A stretch of 64,000 nt of DNA from Hyaloperonospora brassicae (taxonomy: Eukaryota; Oomycota; Peronosporomycetes; Peronosporales; Peronosporaceae), in contig CANTFL010001475.1 of assembly GCA_947650285.1 (NCBI GenBank), forward strand, positions 1 through 64,000, read 5' to 3'. Positions within the stretch are counted from its first letter, which is position 1; every line of letters starts with the position of its first letter. The notes under the pieces were generated by a model that made no database searches, was not told the origin of the DNA, and saw only the letters and a program-made list of their open reading frames with translations. Positions 23,118 through 33,647 of this stretch are shown here, one piece after another. A program made the position numbers and the translations under genes.

Positions 23118-23606
23118 ATAAATGTATGTGAGCACATGTTTCATGGTGGACAAGTATTTCGCAACTGCCATGTCTTCGTTGGCCAGACATAGTAAATGAT
23201 CGGGACATGCGACTGAAGCAAGCGCCTTCGATACCAAAGCAGCTATCTGCTTTTGCAAGACGCGCAAGAATCGAAGTCGGATGTCTTTGATGGGAAATTT
23301 CGTGTCAAAAGCAAAGGTGCCGCGCGCTTTTCGAGACTGATGACCGTCGACATGAAGGTGCTCCGATGTCCATGTAAGTAAGTCCAGGACGATGGCGTGA
23401 TCTTGTCGTCATCAAACGACTACTTGTGAGGCATCACAACATATTTCTTCGTTGCTGGTAATGAGTACGATCTCTTTGTCAAGATCAAGCAACAGAGTCA
23501 GGTAAAGACACGTCAGCTTTCGCGAAGGGCATTCCGCAGAAATGCGTTGAACGCGTTTTAAAAAAGATTCGACAACACTATACAGTATAGGAGATGGACT
23601 TGATCG
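23118..23606 (-). pseudogene. 5' fragment of a decayed, unidentified gene
   Basis: One minus-strand frame reads as protein over about 160 codons. It includes SVVESFLKRVQRIS, LTLLLDLDKEIVLITSNEE, then two adjacent TGA codons near 23411-23420, then DHAIVLDLLTWTSEHLHVDG and DHLLCLANEDMAVAKYLSTM. It then enters the microsatellite. The residues look like a folded, leucine-rich cytoplasmic protein; no family is recognised. The in-frame stops and the LINE next door suggest an inactivated gene. The fragment at 6515-6658 may be its 3' end. Confidence 0.45.
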
Positions 23607-23865
23607 TCACGGAGGGAGGGACAATGACAGTGAAGTGGACAAGAGCAAGTACGGCATTCACTTGGTGCTGAAAGGTCATATCCGTCGAATGTCTAAGGGC
23701 GTAGCTATCTTGCTAGTAAAAGATGGCTTACAGATCGTATTGCTTACCGGTGACTTTCGTACAGCAGACTCTGCATTGCTAAACGATCTGTTGCTTAACA
23801 ATTCGTTTCGTACAACGAATTTGCAACACTAAACGACCCGTATTGCTAATGCCCCGCACTACTTT

Positions 23866-23889
23866 TGATCATATTCATGAATATGATCA
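23866..23889. repeat. Perfect 24-bp palindrome
   Basis: TGATCATATTCA is followed at once by its reverse complement, a perfect 12+12 palindrome. It could be a dyad binding site or the junction of a foldback sequence. Confidence 0.8.
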
Positions 23890-24040
23890 CAAATCCGCCC
23901 AGCGAAAAAATCATTTGCTTCAGTATGCGATGGTGGACCAATGGGAGATTGCCATCTAATTATAGCCAATCCATGATTCTTCGTATAGCAGTTTTAGCGA
24001 AGCGTACTATTAGGGGTAGGGCATATTCATTCCGACATCC

Positions 24041-24061
24041 TTCCGACAAATTTTGTCGGAA
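24041..24061. repeat. 21-bp palindrome with TTCCGACAAA arms
   Basis: The 10-bp arms TTCCGACAAA and TTTGTCGGAA flank one central T. Related TTCCGACA words occur nearby at about 24029, 24131 and 27393, so this may be a repeated transposon end motif. Confidence 0.6.
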
Positions 24062-25261
24062 TGAAGCCAAAAGTATGTTTTATCTCCATACAAATGCCTG
24101 GTTTATGGTATACTATGTCGCATATTATAAAAGATTCCGACAAAGTCGGCACCTTAGTAATTCGTTACCTGTGTAACTTAAGTATAATATTGTAGCTATA
24201 CGCTACTGCAAAGTAATCTCCACGATAACATAATCACTGAGGTCTATGTTGAAGTATGTCCGCGCAGTCTACAAAGGATAAGTCGTTAGCCTCATTAAAC
24301 TGAACATAAGTATTTATATACGCTAGTACACTTCAATGACCAGACATCACAGGAACATGATACTTCAGTCGTGGGCTCCAGCCAACACTAATTTGGCCAT
24401 TTATACGGAAGTGAGCAACTTCAAGAAGTTTCTCGCGTCAGAGTCCGTCACACTCGACCAGCTGAACGCACCCATCCTCAGTGACCCGTCTGGTGCCTTC
24501 TTCGTCGCAGTTACGTGGAAGTTCGCCATGCACTTCGCCTACATCAAGGGCAGCAATGGATAATTTTTGGCGAAGAACTCTGTGTTTTCCTATTACAGTC
24601 AAGTTACGAAGTGGCTGCTAGAATAATTTGCTCCACAAAGATCAATCGTGTACGACATACTACTCGAGATGGCGCGCACTCTAGTGACTATGCATGACAA
24701 GAGTGAGAGGATCCATAAAGAAATCTGTATCATGTACGAAAGGTGAGATTCTATTACTTATGTAACACATAGACATGACTGTCACAATTTCAATCAACTA
24801 CCAGGACGCTGTACTTGTGTGCCGAACGTGGCATGCCTTTGTTTGGGCGTCTAAAATGTCGCTTGTCCGTAAACAAGATTTGTCCGTTAGAGCCAACAAC
24901 GTTGAGCACGTGCAGCAACCTCAATAAAAAATTGCATTAGCAAGAAAATTGTGGCGTACGAGGCGTTGCTTGCAACTAGAGCTATTTCGGAACTATCTCC
25001 ATTGAATCACACCACATATTGCACATAGTAGAAGAAATCGAAAGTACCTTTCGTTACAATTTTCTATCTAGTAAAGGTTAGCAGTCTGCTGTCTATGTTA
25101 AGTGCATCAAATAGCAACGTCAGCATTTTATCTAGTAAGTGTGCTTCGATGAACAAAAGATGATGGGAAACAATTTATTATCGATACACTGTCTTTTTGA
25201 ACCAGTCCTTCTATCTCTTCATGTATAGTCACCTATCGCACAAGAGCAGAAGATACAGAAA

Positions 25262-25500
25262 GCAATCGTGTCAACAGCATCAGCATCAGCGTCAACAGCA
25301 TCAGCTTCCATCAGCTCCAACAGAATCTACAGCAATAACACCAACATCATCAACGGCAACAACAGCACCAACATCATCAGCAATAACAGCACCAACAGCA
25401 TCAGTAACAGCAGCATCAACAGCATTAACAGAATCAACAGCTACAGCACTAACAGCTACAGCATCAAACGCAAAAACAGCATCAGCAACATAGATTTTAG
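25262..25500. repeat. Imperfect CAG/CAA/ACA trinucleotide-rich tract
   Basis: Interspersed CAACAG, CATCAG and AACACC words, which translate to Ser/Asn- or Thr/Ala-rich strings in two frames. A low-complexity tract and not a supported gene. Confidence 0.8.
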
Positions 25501-26018
25501 CATCAGCGTCAACGGCAACACAACGTTGGCAAGAAAAACGTCAGAATTCACACGAGACAGAAAAACAGATAGCAACAATAACTCCGGAACGCACATGATA
25601 TAGAGAACAGAACAGCAATAATAACGTCAGACTGCATGTGCCAACACTTCGACTATCGCTTTATTCACTGACTGCACATCCGCTTGGGTTCTCTTCGTCG
25701 CTGAATGTCAAGTAGCAGACGCAACGATATTGACGCATGCTGTAATGGACCTATGGAATGAATTACCTCAGACATACATGCCTGTTAATTAGTCTTGTAC
25801 GCAAGAAATAAAGCGTCAGACCGTTTGGCTTACACTTTTGTCGCACCTCGCTGTCCCTCCCGACATTAGATACTACAGAAAGAGCTGTGTCTTGTACAGT
25901 ATCACGTCTTTTCCGGTAGCACCGTTTAGCGAAGATTGAGCCTGACTTGTTCTGATCGCACGGCCTGTTGTGAGTGCCATCACAGTCCAAAAACAAAATA
26001 CAGTGGATAGGCATTCAG

Positions 26019-27292
26019 GGAAGAGGCTAAATACACCTAGCATTATTGCTTAATACACCGCACCCTTTCTATTAGACTTAATGTTTATATGGCAACAGTT
26101 GTATCACATTTCAGGCCACGCCACTTCGAATATTGCAGGATGAGCTGATCAGAAATGCACCTGTAACGGAGCCAGGCCACGCTAATTCAAATAAATTACA
26201 GAATCAGGTAATTAAAATGTACCCGCGTCTTGACACTGCAACCGTAGATAAAATATGCTGGTCCTTCATGTGCTGCAGCAAAGCTTCCGTGTGTAATTTT
26301 CCACCAAGTTCCTTTCTCTTTGACTTCTAAACGATATTGTGGACACCCTTGGCATTTATAAGGACACTCGCCTCCTTAATCTGGTTTACATAATCCTATA
26401 ATAATCACATACAGACAAAAACAGATAATGGCCTGCTGTATATGAATTTGACACGCATACATACCCGTGGAGCAGCTCCATCCTGATGTATCTTGACGAC
26501 CTTAGAATGGATATCTCCAATTATCGCGTCGCACGTCGCGCTGCCGGTGACGCTGAGAGCATGGTCTTGCTGATACAACGAGAGTGGCCGGTGTATCAGT
26601 TGTCGACTAAAAACGTTGACCAGGCAATTTCTTCGGGGGCGTGCTTGTCATACATGATCACGAGCTCGCATGAACAGCCGACCTTTTTTGTTCCGCGATC
26701 TCGCATTGACGTGTGCCGACTGTGGGATCTCTTATGATGTTTTTTCTGCCAACATGTGAGAAAACTGCGCTTGGAACCCATCGAACAGCGGCGGGATACA
26801 CTAATAGCAAAGCCTTAGCGTACGGCGTCCTGCTAAAAGCCTCTACAGCCGTCTTTTGGCTGTCAAAAGGCCCGACCGGTGGAGTCACAGATCCATGAGA
26901 GATCAGCGGCGGCATGATTAAGAGAAGAATCATCTTGAAACCTAACCTGATTGTCAGCGACGAAAGAATTGGTATCGACATCAACAACCGTAGCAGTGGC
27001 AGCAGAAGTAGTGGAGGCGGACATAATTAGTACCAGCATTAACGACCGTAGCAGTGATAGCAGCAGTAGCGGTAGTGGATCAAGGGCTCGTCGTCATCAT
27101 GCGTTAGACAACGAAAATCTTCTTTTTGAATTGATGTGGCTATGTTACAGGTGCATTTCTGATCAGCTTATCATGCAATATTCGACGTGGCGTGGCCTGA
27201 AATGTGATACAACTGTTGCCATATAAACATTAAGACTAATAGAAAGGGTGCGGTGTATTTAGCAATAATGCTAGGTGTATTTAACCTCTTCC
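26019..27292. mobile_element. Element with 149-bp inverted repeats
   Basis: The arms 26019-26167 and 27144-27292 are reverse complements with only about half a dozen mismatches. They enclose 976 bp. The layout is that of a DNA transposon with long terminal inverted repeats (MULE-like) or a foldback element. The interior has an 83-codon ATG-started ORF (26486-26737) with no recognised family and CAG-type low-complexity sequence. No matching target duplication was found directly outside the arms, so a segmental inverted duplication is the alternative. Confidence 0.6.
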
Positions 27293-27768
27293 AGGTATTT
27301 AGCGTCCAATCATACAGCTCTTCTGATTGTAAACTTTCCGTATAAAGCAACATTATCTAATTGTCGGAATGGTTGTCGAACAAAATAAGTGTCGGAATCT
27401 TCATGGTATTGCGTCTCGCCCGCTATTGCGAAAATTTGTATTGTTTACATCCTTTTATTATTGCTTGTCCAAAACATAAATTTGCACTACATTAGCCCGT
27501 GTTGCCTGACTTCGAAGTACCATAAGACATGAGCTCATGGCGACCTCTATCGCTCTCATCTTGCTGTCTGCGTCGCTATTGTGATGCACAGCATGCAGTG
27601 TGGGTCCTTTGTATAGGACGTTGGGCCCCATTAAGAGGCGAATGTCTCACAACCCAGGAACTTACATCGACGGTGAGATAATCATCGCGGCCAACGCTTG
27701 CTCGTGAGAATATGTCTTAATGATAAGTTTACACGTGCAAAGCTTGCTCTGATAACAGTAGAAATGAT

Positions 27769-27980
<212 letters not shown>

Positions 27981-28211
27981 AGGAGGAGCAGGAGCAGGAG
28001 CAGGAGCAAGAGCAAAGCAGCAACAGCATCAGCGTAGTAGCAGCAGTAGCAGCAGTTCACGACTGAACGTATCGCCGAAACAGACCACTGAATCGTGCGT
28101 GTCAATTGCAGTGTATATACCGACCAGTTAGGTACCCACTTGGCACTCGTTTGCTCACAGTCGTCGAACCGACGGACTCGAAGCGGCCCACCGCCGACTA
28201 CTCGTCGCCGT

Positions 28212-28644
28212 CTAACAGAACGACAGCAGCTCGACTTCAAACACGAGCGTCGCCTTGGGCGGAATCACCGGGGGATGGCCCGCCTCGCCGTACGCGTACT
28301 CGTGCGACAACGTGAGCTTCGCGATCTGCCCCAAACTCATTTGGGCGACGCCTTCGTCCCAGCCGCGAATCACTTGGCCCGCGCCCAGTTTGAACTGGAA
28401 CGGGCGGCCGCGGTCCCGACTCGAGTCGAACTTGGAGCCGGTGGTCAGTGTGCCCACGTAGTGCACCGAGACGGTCTGGCCTGGCCGGGGGAAGTTGACG
28501 CCGTCGCTACGGTGGACAGCAGAAGGGAATCAAAGAGAGACGTTATATATAAAAAGTGGCGATAGGTGCAGAAGAGGCCCTAGCGGCGGCAGAACAGGTG
28601 GAGGGGGCGTACCCAGCTTTGATACACTCGATCTCGAGACTCAT
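28212..28644 (-). CDS. FKBP12: FKBP12-type peptidyl-prolyl isomerase
   Basis: A cis-trans prolyl isomerase of the FK506/rapamycin-binding family, a small cytosolic protein. Exon 1 (28644-28613, 32 nt) and exon 2 (28506-28212) join across a 106-nt intron (28507-28612; GTACGC donor, CCGTAG acceptor) and give exactly 108 residues, the usual FKBP12 length. Conserved features are Y27, KFDSSRDR with D38, VIRGWDEGV with W60, Y83 in YAYG and the C-terminal [10 protein letters not shown]. These line the FK506 pocket in the family, so the product should bind the drug. The tiny first exon codes only [10 protein letters not shown] plus a split Gly codon and is easy to miss. Confidence 0.95.
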
Positions 28645-28937
28645 TGTTGCGGGTACTTCGGGGAGGTTGGAGAGTGTGCCATTGCGTGGGTGGACATGGA
28701 CAAAAACATGCGATAAGTGCGCAGGAGAGGGCACTGAAGCGAGGAGGTGGGGAGAAGGAGGACGAGAAACTGGTGCTGCACTTCACACAAGCCCGTCCAA
28801 TCAGCAGCTCAGACGCGTACGAGTGGAAGCGCGCGTGCTCTTACTTCAGACGGGCTTCCATGTCCAGACGACCCTGTCGAATGCGATAGTCGTCGGAGCG
28901 ATCGATATGCCCCAGGTTTAAGCTGGTGCCGTAATTT

Positions 28938-29058
28938 TTAGTCGGCAGCTTCTTTTCTGCGCGTACGCCACTTCCTCTTGCGTTCAAGTGCTCTGTACGT
29001 CTCTTCCACTTCGCGCAAGTGACAGTCTGCTTTTTGCAAAGCTACCCGCTGCTTCTGC
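28938..29058 (-). CDS. Possible terminal exon, basic coiled-coil
   Basis: After a possible acceptor (TGTACGCAG just above 29058) a minus-strand frame of 40 codons encodes LQKADCHLREVEETYRALE followed by a basic KRKWRTRRKEAAD end and TAA at 28938-28940. The heptad-like, charged composition looks real, but no upstream exon was found between here and 29498. It may be a remnant or a short 3' exon of an unmodelled gene. Confidence 0.3.
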
Positions 29059-29498
29059 GTACAATTGTTTGTACGGGATAACGATCATGGTAAAGCCCAA
29101 GAACTGATAGAAAGCACTAACCCGTTACCAGCTTCTACAGTATGCAGAGCAATAAACAGCGCTGGTGTTCGCACGAGTGACCTTAGTACACAACAATGTG
29201 CAACGCATGACGAGATCGACGTCGGGCAAACGGGCAAACACAACGTGCGATTGTTCGTAACATCTGGCCGGTCACTTGACATCGACAACAAGTGAAGCGG
29301 ACTGTGTTCGTACTCGTCTGTTCGGGTTCAACAACGACACTTTCGAGGTCACTCACTTTCCTCGTTGGTATTGTCAGTTTACACTGCTTCAATGTCCACG
29401 ACACCAACACGATCTCGTTGTCGTTGTAGCTCCTACATTTGTTTTTGCACGGTCGCGTATGTGCGTATGTGGGTCAGAGGATTGACTGACTACTCGAC

Positions 29499-30198
29499 TC
29501 AAACGCGGTTCGTGCAAATGAGACGTGGCGACGCAGCAGCAGTGACTGTTGTCGATGGACGACGGCCCGCTCGAACCTGATCCTTTTCAACGTCGCTGCG
29601 ACGACCGTGCGGGTCCAAACTCCCGCCTTCTTTGATCACGACGTCGCGGTAGTATGCCAGCACGACGGCAAAGACGGCCTGTCAAGTCACGTAAAGTCAG
29701 TACAGTACCAGCAACGCAAGTTTGTATGGGCCGAAGGGCGCAGCAGTAACTTACGTAGACAACGAACATGAAGAAGGAGAAAACCGAACCGGCTTCGTTC
29801 GAGTGGACGCTCGTGTGCGTGTCCCCTTTGGCGCGCTCGATGCGGGCCAAGTAGGCCGCACCTGCAAAAATAATCGCGAGCGAGAACATCTGCAGCGACA
29901 TCATTAGCACGACGCCAAGGAGAAAGCCGACAGCTAGAGGGGTCTGGTGCTGGCGCAGGACTAGAGTGCCACCAATGGACAGCGCAATGATGAGGAGCAT
30001 GGCCCAGATGCCCACGAAGCCCAGCGACTTGGAGTCACTCTCGCCTTCGTGGTCGTTATTGACAGCCGCGACAACTGCAGCGATTGCATACAGGAGACCG
30101 AGAAGCATTGTGCTGAACCAGAGGTACGTGAGGAGCATCTTGGGACTGCTAAAGCACTCGCGAGCTTTCGTCAACGCGTCGGTTGTGGCCGTGAGCAT
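29499..30198 (-). CDS. Four-helix membrane protein, unknown function
   Basis: Exon 1 (30198-29755, 148 codons) joins exon 2 (29678-29499) across a 76-nt intron with a consensus GTAAGT donor and TTGACAG acceptor, giving 207 residues. Four hydrophobic segments are seen: about 21-46, 59-82, 86-118 and 138-158. The last is built from both exons (FFMFVVY joined to AVFAVVLAYYRDV), which supports the splice. The N-terminus is short and polar, and the C-terminal 45 residues are hydrophilic and probably cytoplasmic. The size and layout resemble tetraspan or MARVEL-like proteins, but no family motif is recognised and no function is claimed. Confidence 0.75.
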
Positions 30199-31598
30199 CT
30201 ACCGAAGAGGACAACCGACACGTCAAAAAAGAGGGCCAATGCAGCGCTCGAGTCGTGCACCACTCGATGGTAGTGCTGCGTACGTACATTGTCCGGTGGC
30301 GATGAGGGAAGTTGACCTGCAGGCTTCGAAGCTCGTCGATGGCTGCGGAGGCCGACTCGAGAAGTGAAGAGCGCGCAGGGGATACGTGCGGCTTTTCTTG
30401 GGTTCAACGTCAGGACACACACACGCACACGCAGCGAGTCGGTCCTAAAAATACCGTTCCCTCCTGAGCCGGTGGCGACTTCCCACGTCGGCCATCCCGC
30501 ACGACTCGAGCGGTTCCGCACCGGTTCGAGGCGTTTACGACCGTGCGTCCATGTTGTAGTTGTCTGAACGGCTGAATACGTGCATCTACTGATACTGAGG
30601 TGAGTATCTCGCGATCGAATGAGGTCACAAGACACCTTAGTCGGTCCTATACACCAGCACTCCTCACGCTCTGCTATGTACCCAGTGCTGCCCTCGGCAA
30701 AGCACTCGGAGACCACAGTCAAAAGTAGTCGAGTGCACCGGTAAGCAGACACGTCACGACCTTCAGCTGACCCCGTTGTTGTGTAGTAAACTGCATTGTG
30801 CCTTCAATCCGTCGTCGGTAGTCCACCACGCCCTCCTCCTCCTCTTCGCCGTGTTGTGTGTCTGCCGATCGCAACCAACTCGTGGACCGCATCGTTCCCT
30901 ACAGTCATGTGTTCGGTCTCAACCGCGTCCCCACATTGACGCACGTCGATCCTGGTCGTCGACATCCCTCCAGCGCACTCGCAACGACGCGATGCGATGA
31001 CATACAGTGCGAAGACTGTCGTTGCTAACACTGCGCTCGCGGCGTCGCAGTTACGATGGAGTCCCCGTCTGAAACCAGACATCGTCATTGCATGCTACGC
31101 AGCGGGTTCTTCCCGGGTGCCCGTTCTGGTCTGTCGGTCCGTTGTCGGTTGATCGGACGTAAAGTTGGAGGACGACCGAGCTCCTGGCTCATTGACAACA
31201 GGATCAGGTGCATGCGCTCCTGTGAAGCTGTGTGAACGCTCTTGTTGCATCAATGTACGTGTGAGGCCACAAGGATTGCGGAGCCTGTAGCGAACATATC
31301 TCCTCTCTTCGAGAAACTTGGAACGCGTTGTGGACGTCAACGGATGATCCACAAGCGGTCGCGTGTCCAGCAGCTGTCCGCGACCACTTCTGCGATAACA
31401 CGAAGAGCGGCCACAACAGGAAGCAACTGGCGCACGTGGGCAGGTATGGCCAAGTCGAGCACTCGACTTCGTCCTATTGTCAAGCAGAGTCAGCACGTAG
31501 CGTGACGGGACCGTCGACCGGAAGGCTCAGTGTGCGGAGAGTCAATTGGGAACTTGCAGTCCTTGCAGCAGCACGAACCGCCTTTCGATCGCTGGCGC
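30199..31598. other. Region between divergent genes
   Basis: Lies between the start of the four-helix protein (minus) and the Ser-rich ORF (plus), so it should hold both promoters. Overlapping ORFs here lack domains or hydrophobic patterns. The frame of the next gene is open back to about 31506, so a short upstream exon of that gene may lie here. Confidence 0.4.
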
Positions 31599-32318
31599 AT
31601 GTCGGAGACTCGGACCAACTCGACGCATGGTTCTGAGGTGGTATCGATACGGTCGTCCGACCCGTTGGAAGGCAGAGGCGATGGTCAAAGCGGACAGAGT
31701 GACGAGCAGCAGCGGTCTGTCACCTCCGACTCCGTGACGACAGAAGAAGAAGAAGAAGCGAACCAGTCGACTTGTCCAAACGTATCAGAGCCCGACACCT
31801 CGTCGTCGTGTGGAATACCTGCCCCGGCATCTTCTGCAAACCAAAGGGACAACGAGTCCGAGCGATCCGGATCCTTGACGGGGTCTTCAGCCCTTGCCGG
31901 CTGTCCATCTACAGCTCCAACACTACAATCATCGACGACAACGACGATGCCGTCTCGTGCTCGACTTCCAAGGTTGCAACCAACAACTCCTATCCATTGC
32001 GTAGTACCCAATTGCTGCGACTTCTTCACGTCCCCGCACCCTCATTACCCAAAGGAAGTCATTGGCATGGCCAAGTGTGAAGACGCTTCGTACGACAGCG
32101 CTAGTGCAGTTGACCCCGTCACCTCAGAGACGACCAGCGAAGATGTCGACAACGATCGAGAAGCTGTAGAAAGCGATGCGTTCGAAAGAGAAGACAGTGC
32201 TGCTGCTACTGCTGCCTCCAACAACTCAAGCGGATCTCAACCCGGCGACGAGTTTGAGATGTGGGATTACGTCTGTCCGCAGTACGCGCGACGTTTCTAC
32301 GCTAGCGAGTGGATCTAA
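31599..32318 (+). CDS. Acidic Ser/Thr-rich protein, unknown
   Basis: A 239-residue ORF from the first ATG. The N-terminal 130 residues are Ser/Thr/Asp/Glu-rich and probably disordered, with a run TTEEEEEA. A Cys-containing middle segment (IHCVVPNCCDFFTSPHPHYP) may bind metal. Another acidic stretch follows, then a compact C-terminus EMWDYVCPQYARRFYASEWI. There is no signal peptide or membrane helix. Upstream codons to 31506 are in frame and protein-like (LQQHEPPFDRWR), so the true start may be in another exon. No homology is recognised. Confidence 0.5.
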   Translation: MSETRTNSTHGSEVVSIRSSDPLEGRGDGQSGQSDEQQRSVTSDSVTTEEEEEANQSTCPNVSEPDTSSSCGIPAPASSANQRDNESERSGSLTGSSALAGCPSTAPTLQSSTTTTMPSRARLPRLQPTTPIHCVVPNCCDFFTSPHPHYPKEVIGMAKCEDASYDSASAVDPVTSETTSEDVDNDREAVESDAFEREDSAAATAASNNSSGSQPGDEFEMWDYVCPQYARRFYASEWI

Positions 32319-33647
32319 TAGCGTAAGGGGCCAAGCAAGATCGGGTTAGGACGGTCTGCAACGGTAGATCGACCCACCATAACTAAATTTATCGCGTGCT
32401 GTTCGCTGTCCGCCTTCTCATGCCCTTATGCACCTTTGGTTGTGACTGCAACAAGCGTGACTCGCTAAATGGCCGATGATGAAAACGAACGCGCCCGCGT
32501 TGCTAGAGCAGCGCAGGCCGTTTTGGCTCCCGTGTTAGACTTGTGGCATCGTCATGGGCTGCGGAGAGTTTTCGAAGTGCTGATGTTGGCACTGCGAGTG
32601 TTACCAGATGTGCCACTACGTTCGATCCATGCGACTCGTCGATCGTGTTTCGTTGCATGTCGACAAAGGCGTTGTGCTCTCATACAGCTCATTGACATGT
32701 TCCTCGTAGCTCAGTTGACATGTTCCTCATAGCTCAGTTGACAATCACCTCACCGACCCTTCTTCCGAACGAAGTGCCAGCAAAAGCATCGACAAGTAAA
32801 GTCGGCTGCAAGAACGTTCAACACGTCCTCAATACGATTGTCGATCGATACCAAACGCACTGATCATAGCTCGAGAGTCTGCAGATGCCTCTATCGATAC
32901 GTGGTCTTGTGTTTACTCTCTCTCTCTCTCACGACGTCATGCAGTGGAAGCCGTAGTCGCATCGAACAAATCACACGGACCGGTACTGTTGTTTTTGTAA
33001 GAAGGCACAGAGTACACTCCACTTACCACGTGGTGCCAACGTCAACGACCAAACGCATGTGTCGCGTCACGTGTCTGGTCGCCAACCAATTGCAACAGGA
33101 ACTAAATGCGAGCGTCGTACGATATATCGCACGGAAAAGACGGCTGATCCGACCTCGCGAAACGATCGGACAGCTCGAGCTGTCAATGGTTATCATCACA
33201 TACGCACATCGGACTGTCGTTGCTGCTGAAGTTTGCCCAAGTTGTCTACAAAGTCTCAGACCTGACCGATCCCGTCAAGTCCTTCCTTCTACTATCATCG
33301 ACACTTACAGTTGGCAGCGGTCTACAGAGTCTTGCAGGCCATCAGTTGTGCAGCGATCTACCGCAAGTCGCGTCAGGCTGTCTACGGATGTTGCAATCCC
33401 GAACGAGTAGAGCGCTGCGTTTTGTCCTGCCATTGAGAGCTTTGCCATGACGAGACCTCGAGAGGTGCAATGATACAGAGAGAAGAGAGAGACGAGCGAG
33501 TGGGTGGGTGGGTATCCAGCAAGTCCAAAGTTGTCGAGGCATTGGTGTACCTCATAGAGGCAGTCCTGACAAACGAAAATGAACACAAGGCAACCACTGT
33601 ATGATTAGTCATTGCGTTTCATCTCGTGCTTGACTGCTTCCTATCTA
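32319..33647. other. Region with possible gene remnant
   Basis: An ATG-started frame at 32469-32732 encodes MADDENERARVARAAQAVLA and a helical stretch. After about 53 residues another frame looks more protein-like (MRLVDRVSLHVDKGVVLSY), and a further fragment is near 33220-33300 (VVYKVSDLTDPVKSFLLLSS). These could be pieces of one decayed plus-strand gene, but splicing could not be worked out. A TCTC-type simple repeat is at about 32908-32930. Confidence 0.35.
32692..32737. repeat. 23-bp tandem duplication
   Basis: Two adjacent copies of a 23-mer starting TTGACATGTTCCTC, differing at one base (CGTAGC versus CATAGC). Confidence 0.9.

Larger units (their letters stand above)
23607..26018. other. 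Region without a recognised gene
   Basis: ORFs up to about 100 codons occur (for example 24336-24563) but none has a recognisable domain. The DNA contains small palindromes (23866-23889, 24041-24061) and a CAG/ACA-rich stretch at 25262-25500. It is probably intergenic or decayed transposon DNA. Confidence 0.5.

Noticed and set aside
25262..25500. CRISPR-like or protein repeat array
   Set aside because: Imperfect trinucleotide repeat without regular spacers; eukaryotic context.
32838..33410. Possible secreted effector (hydrophobic start, Arg-rich)
   Set aside because: The frame starts at TTG, not ATG, and there is no RxLR or LFLAK motif.
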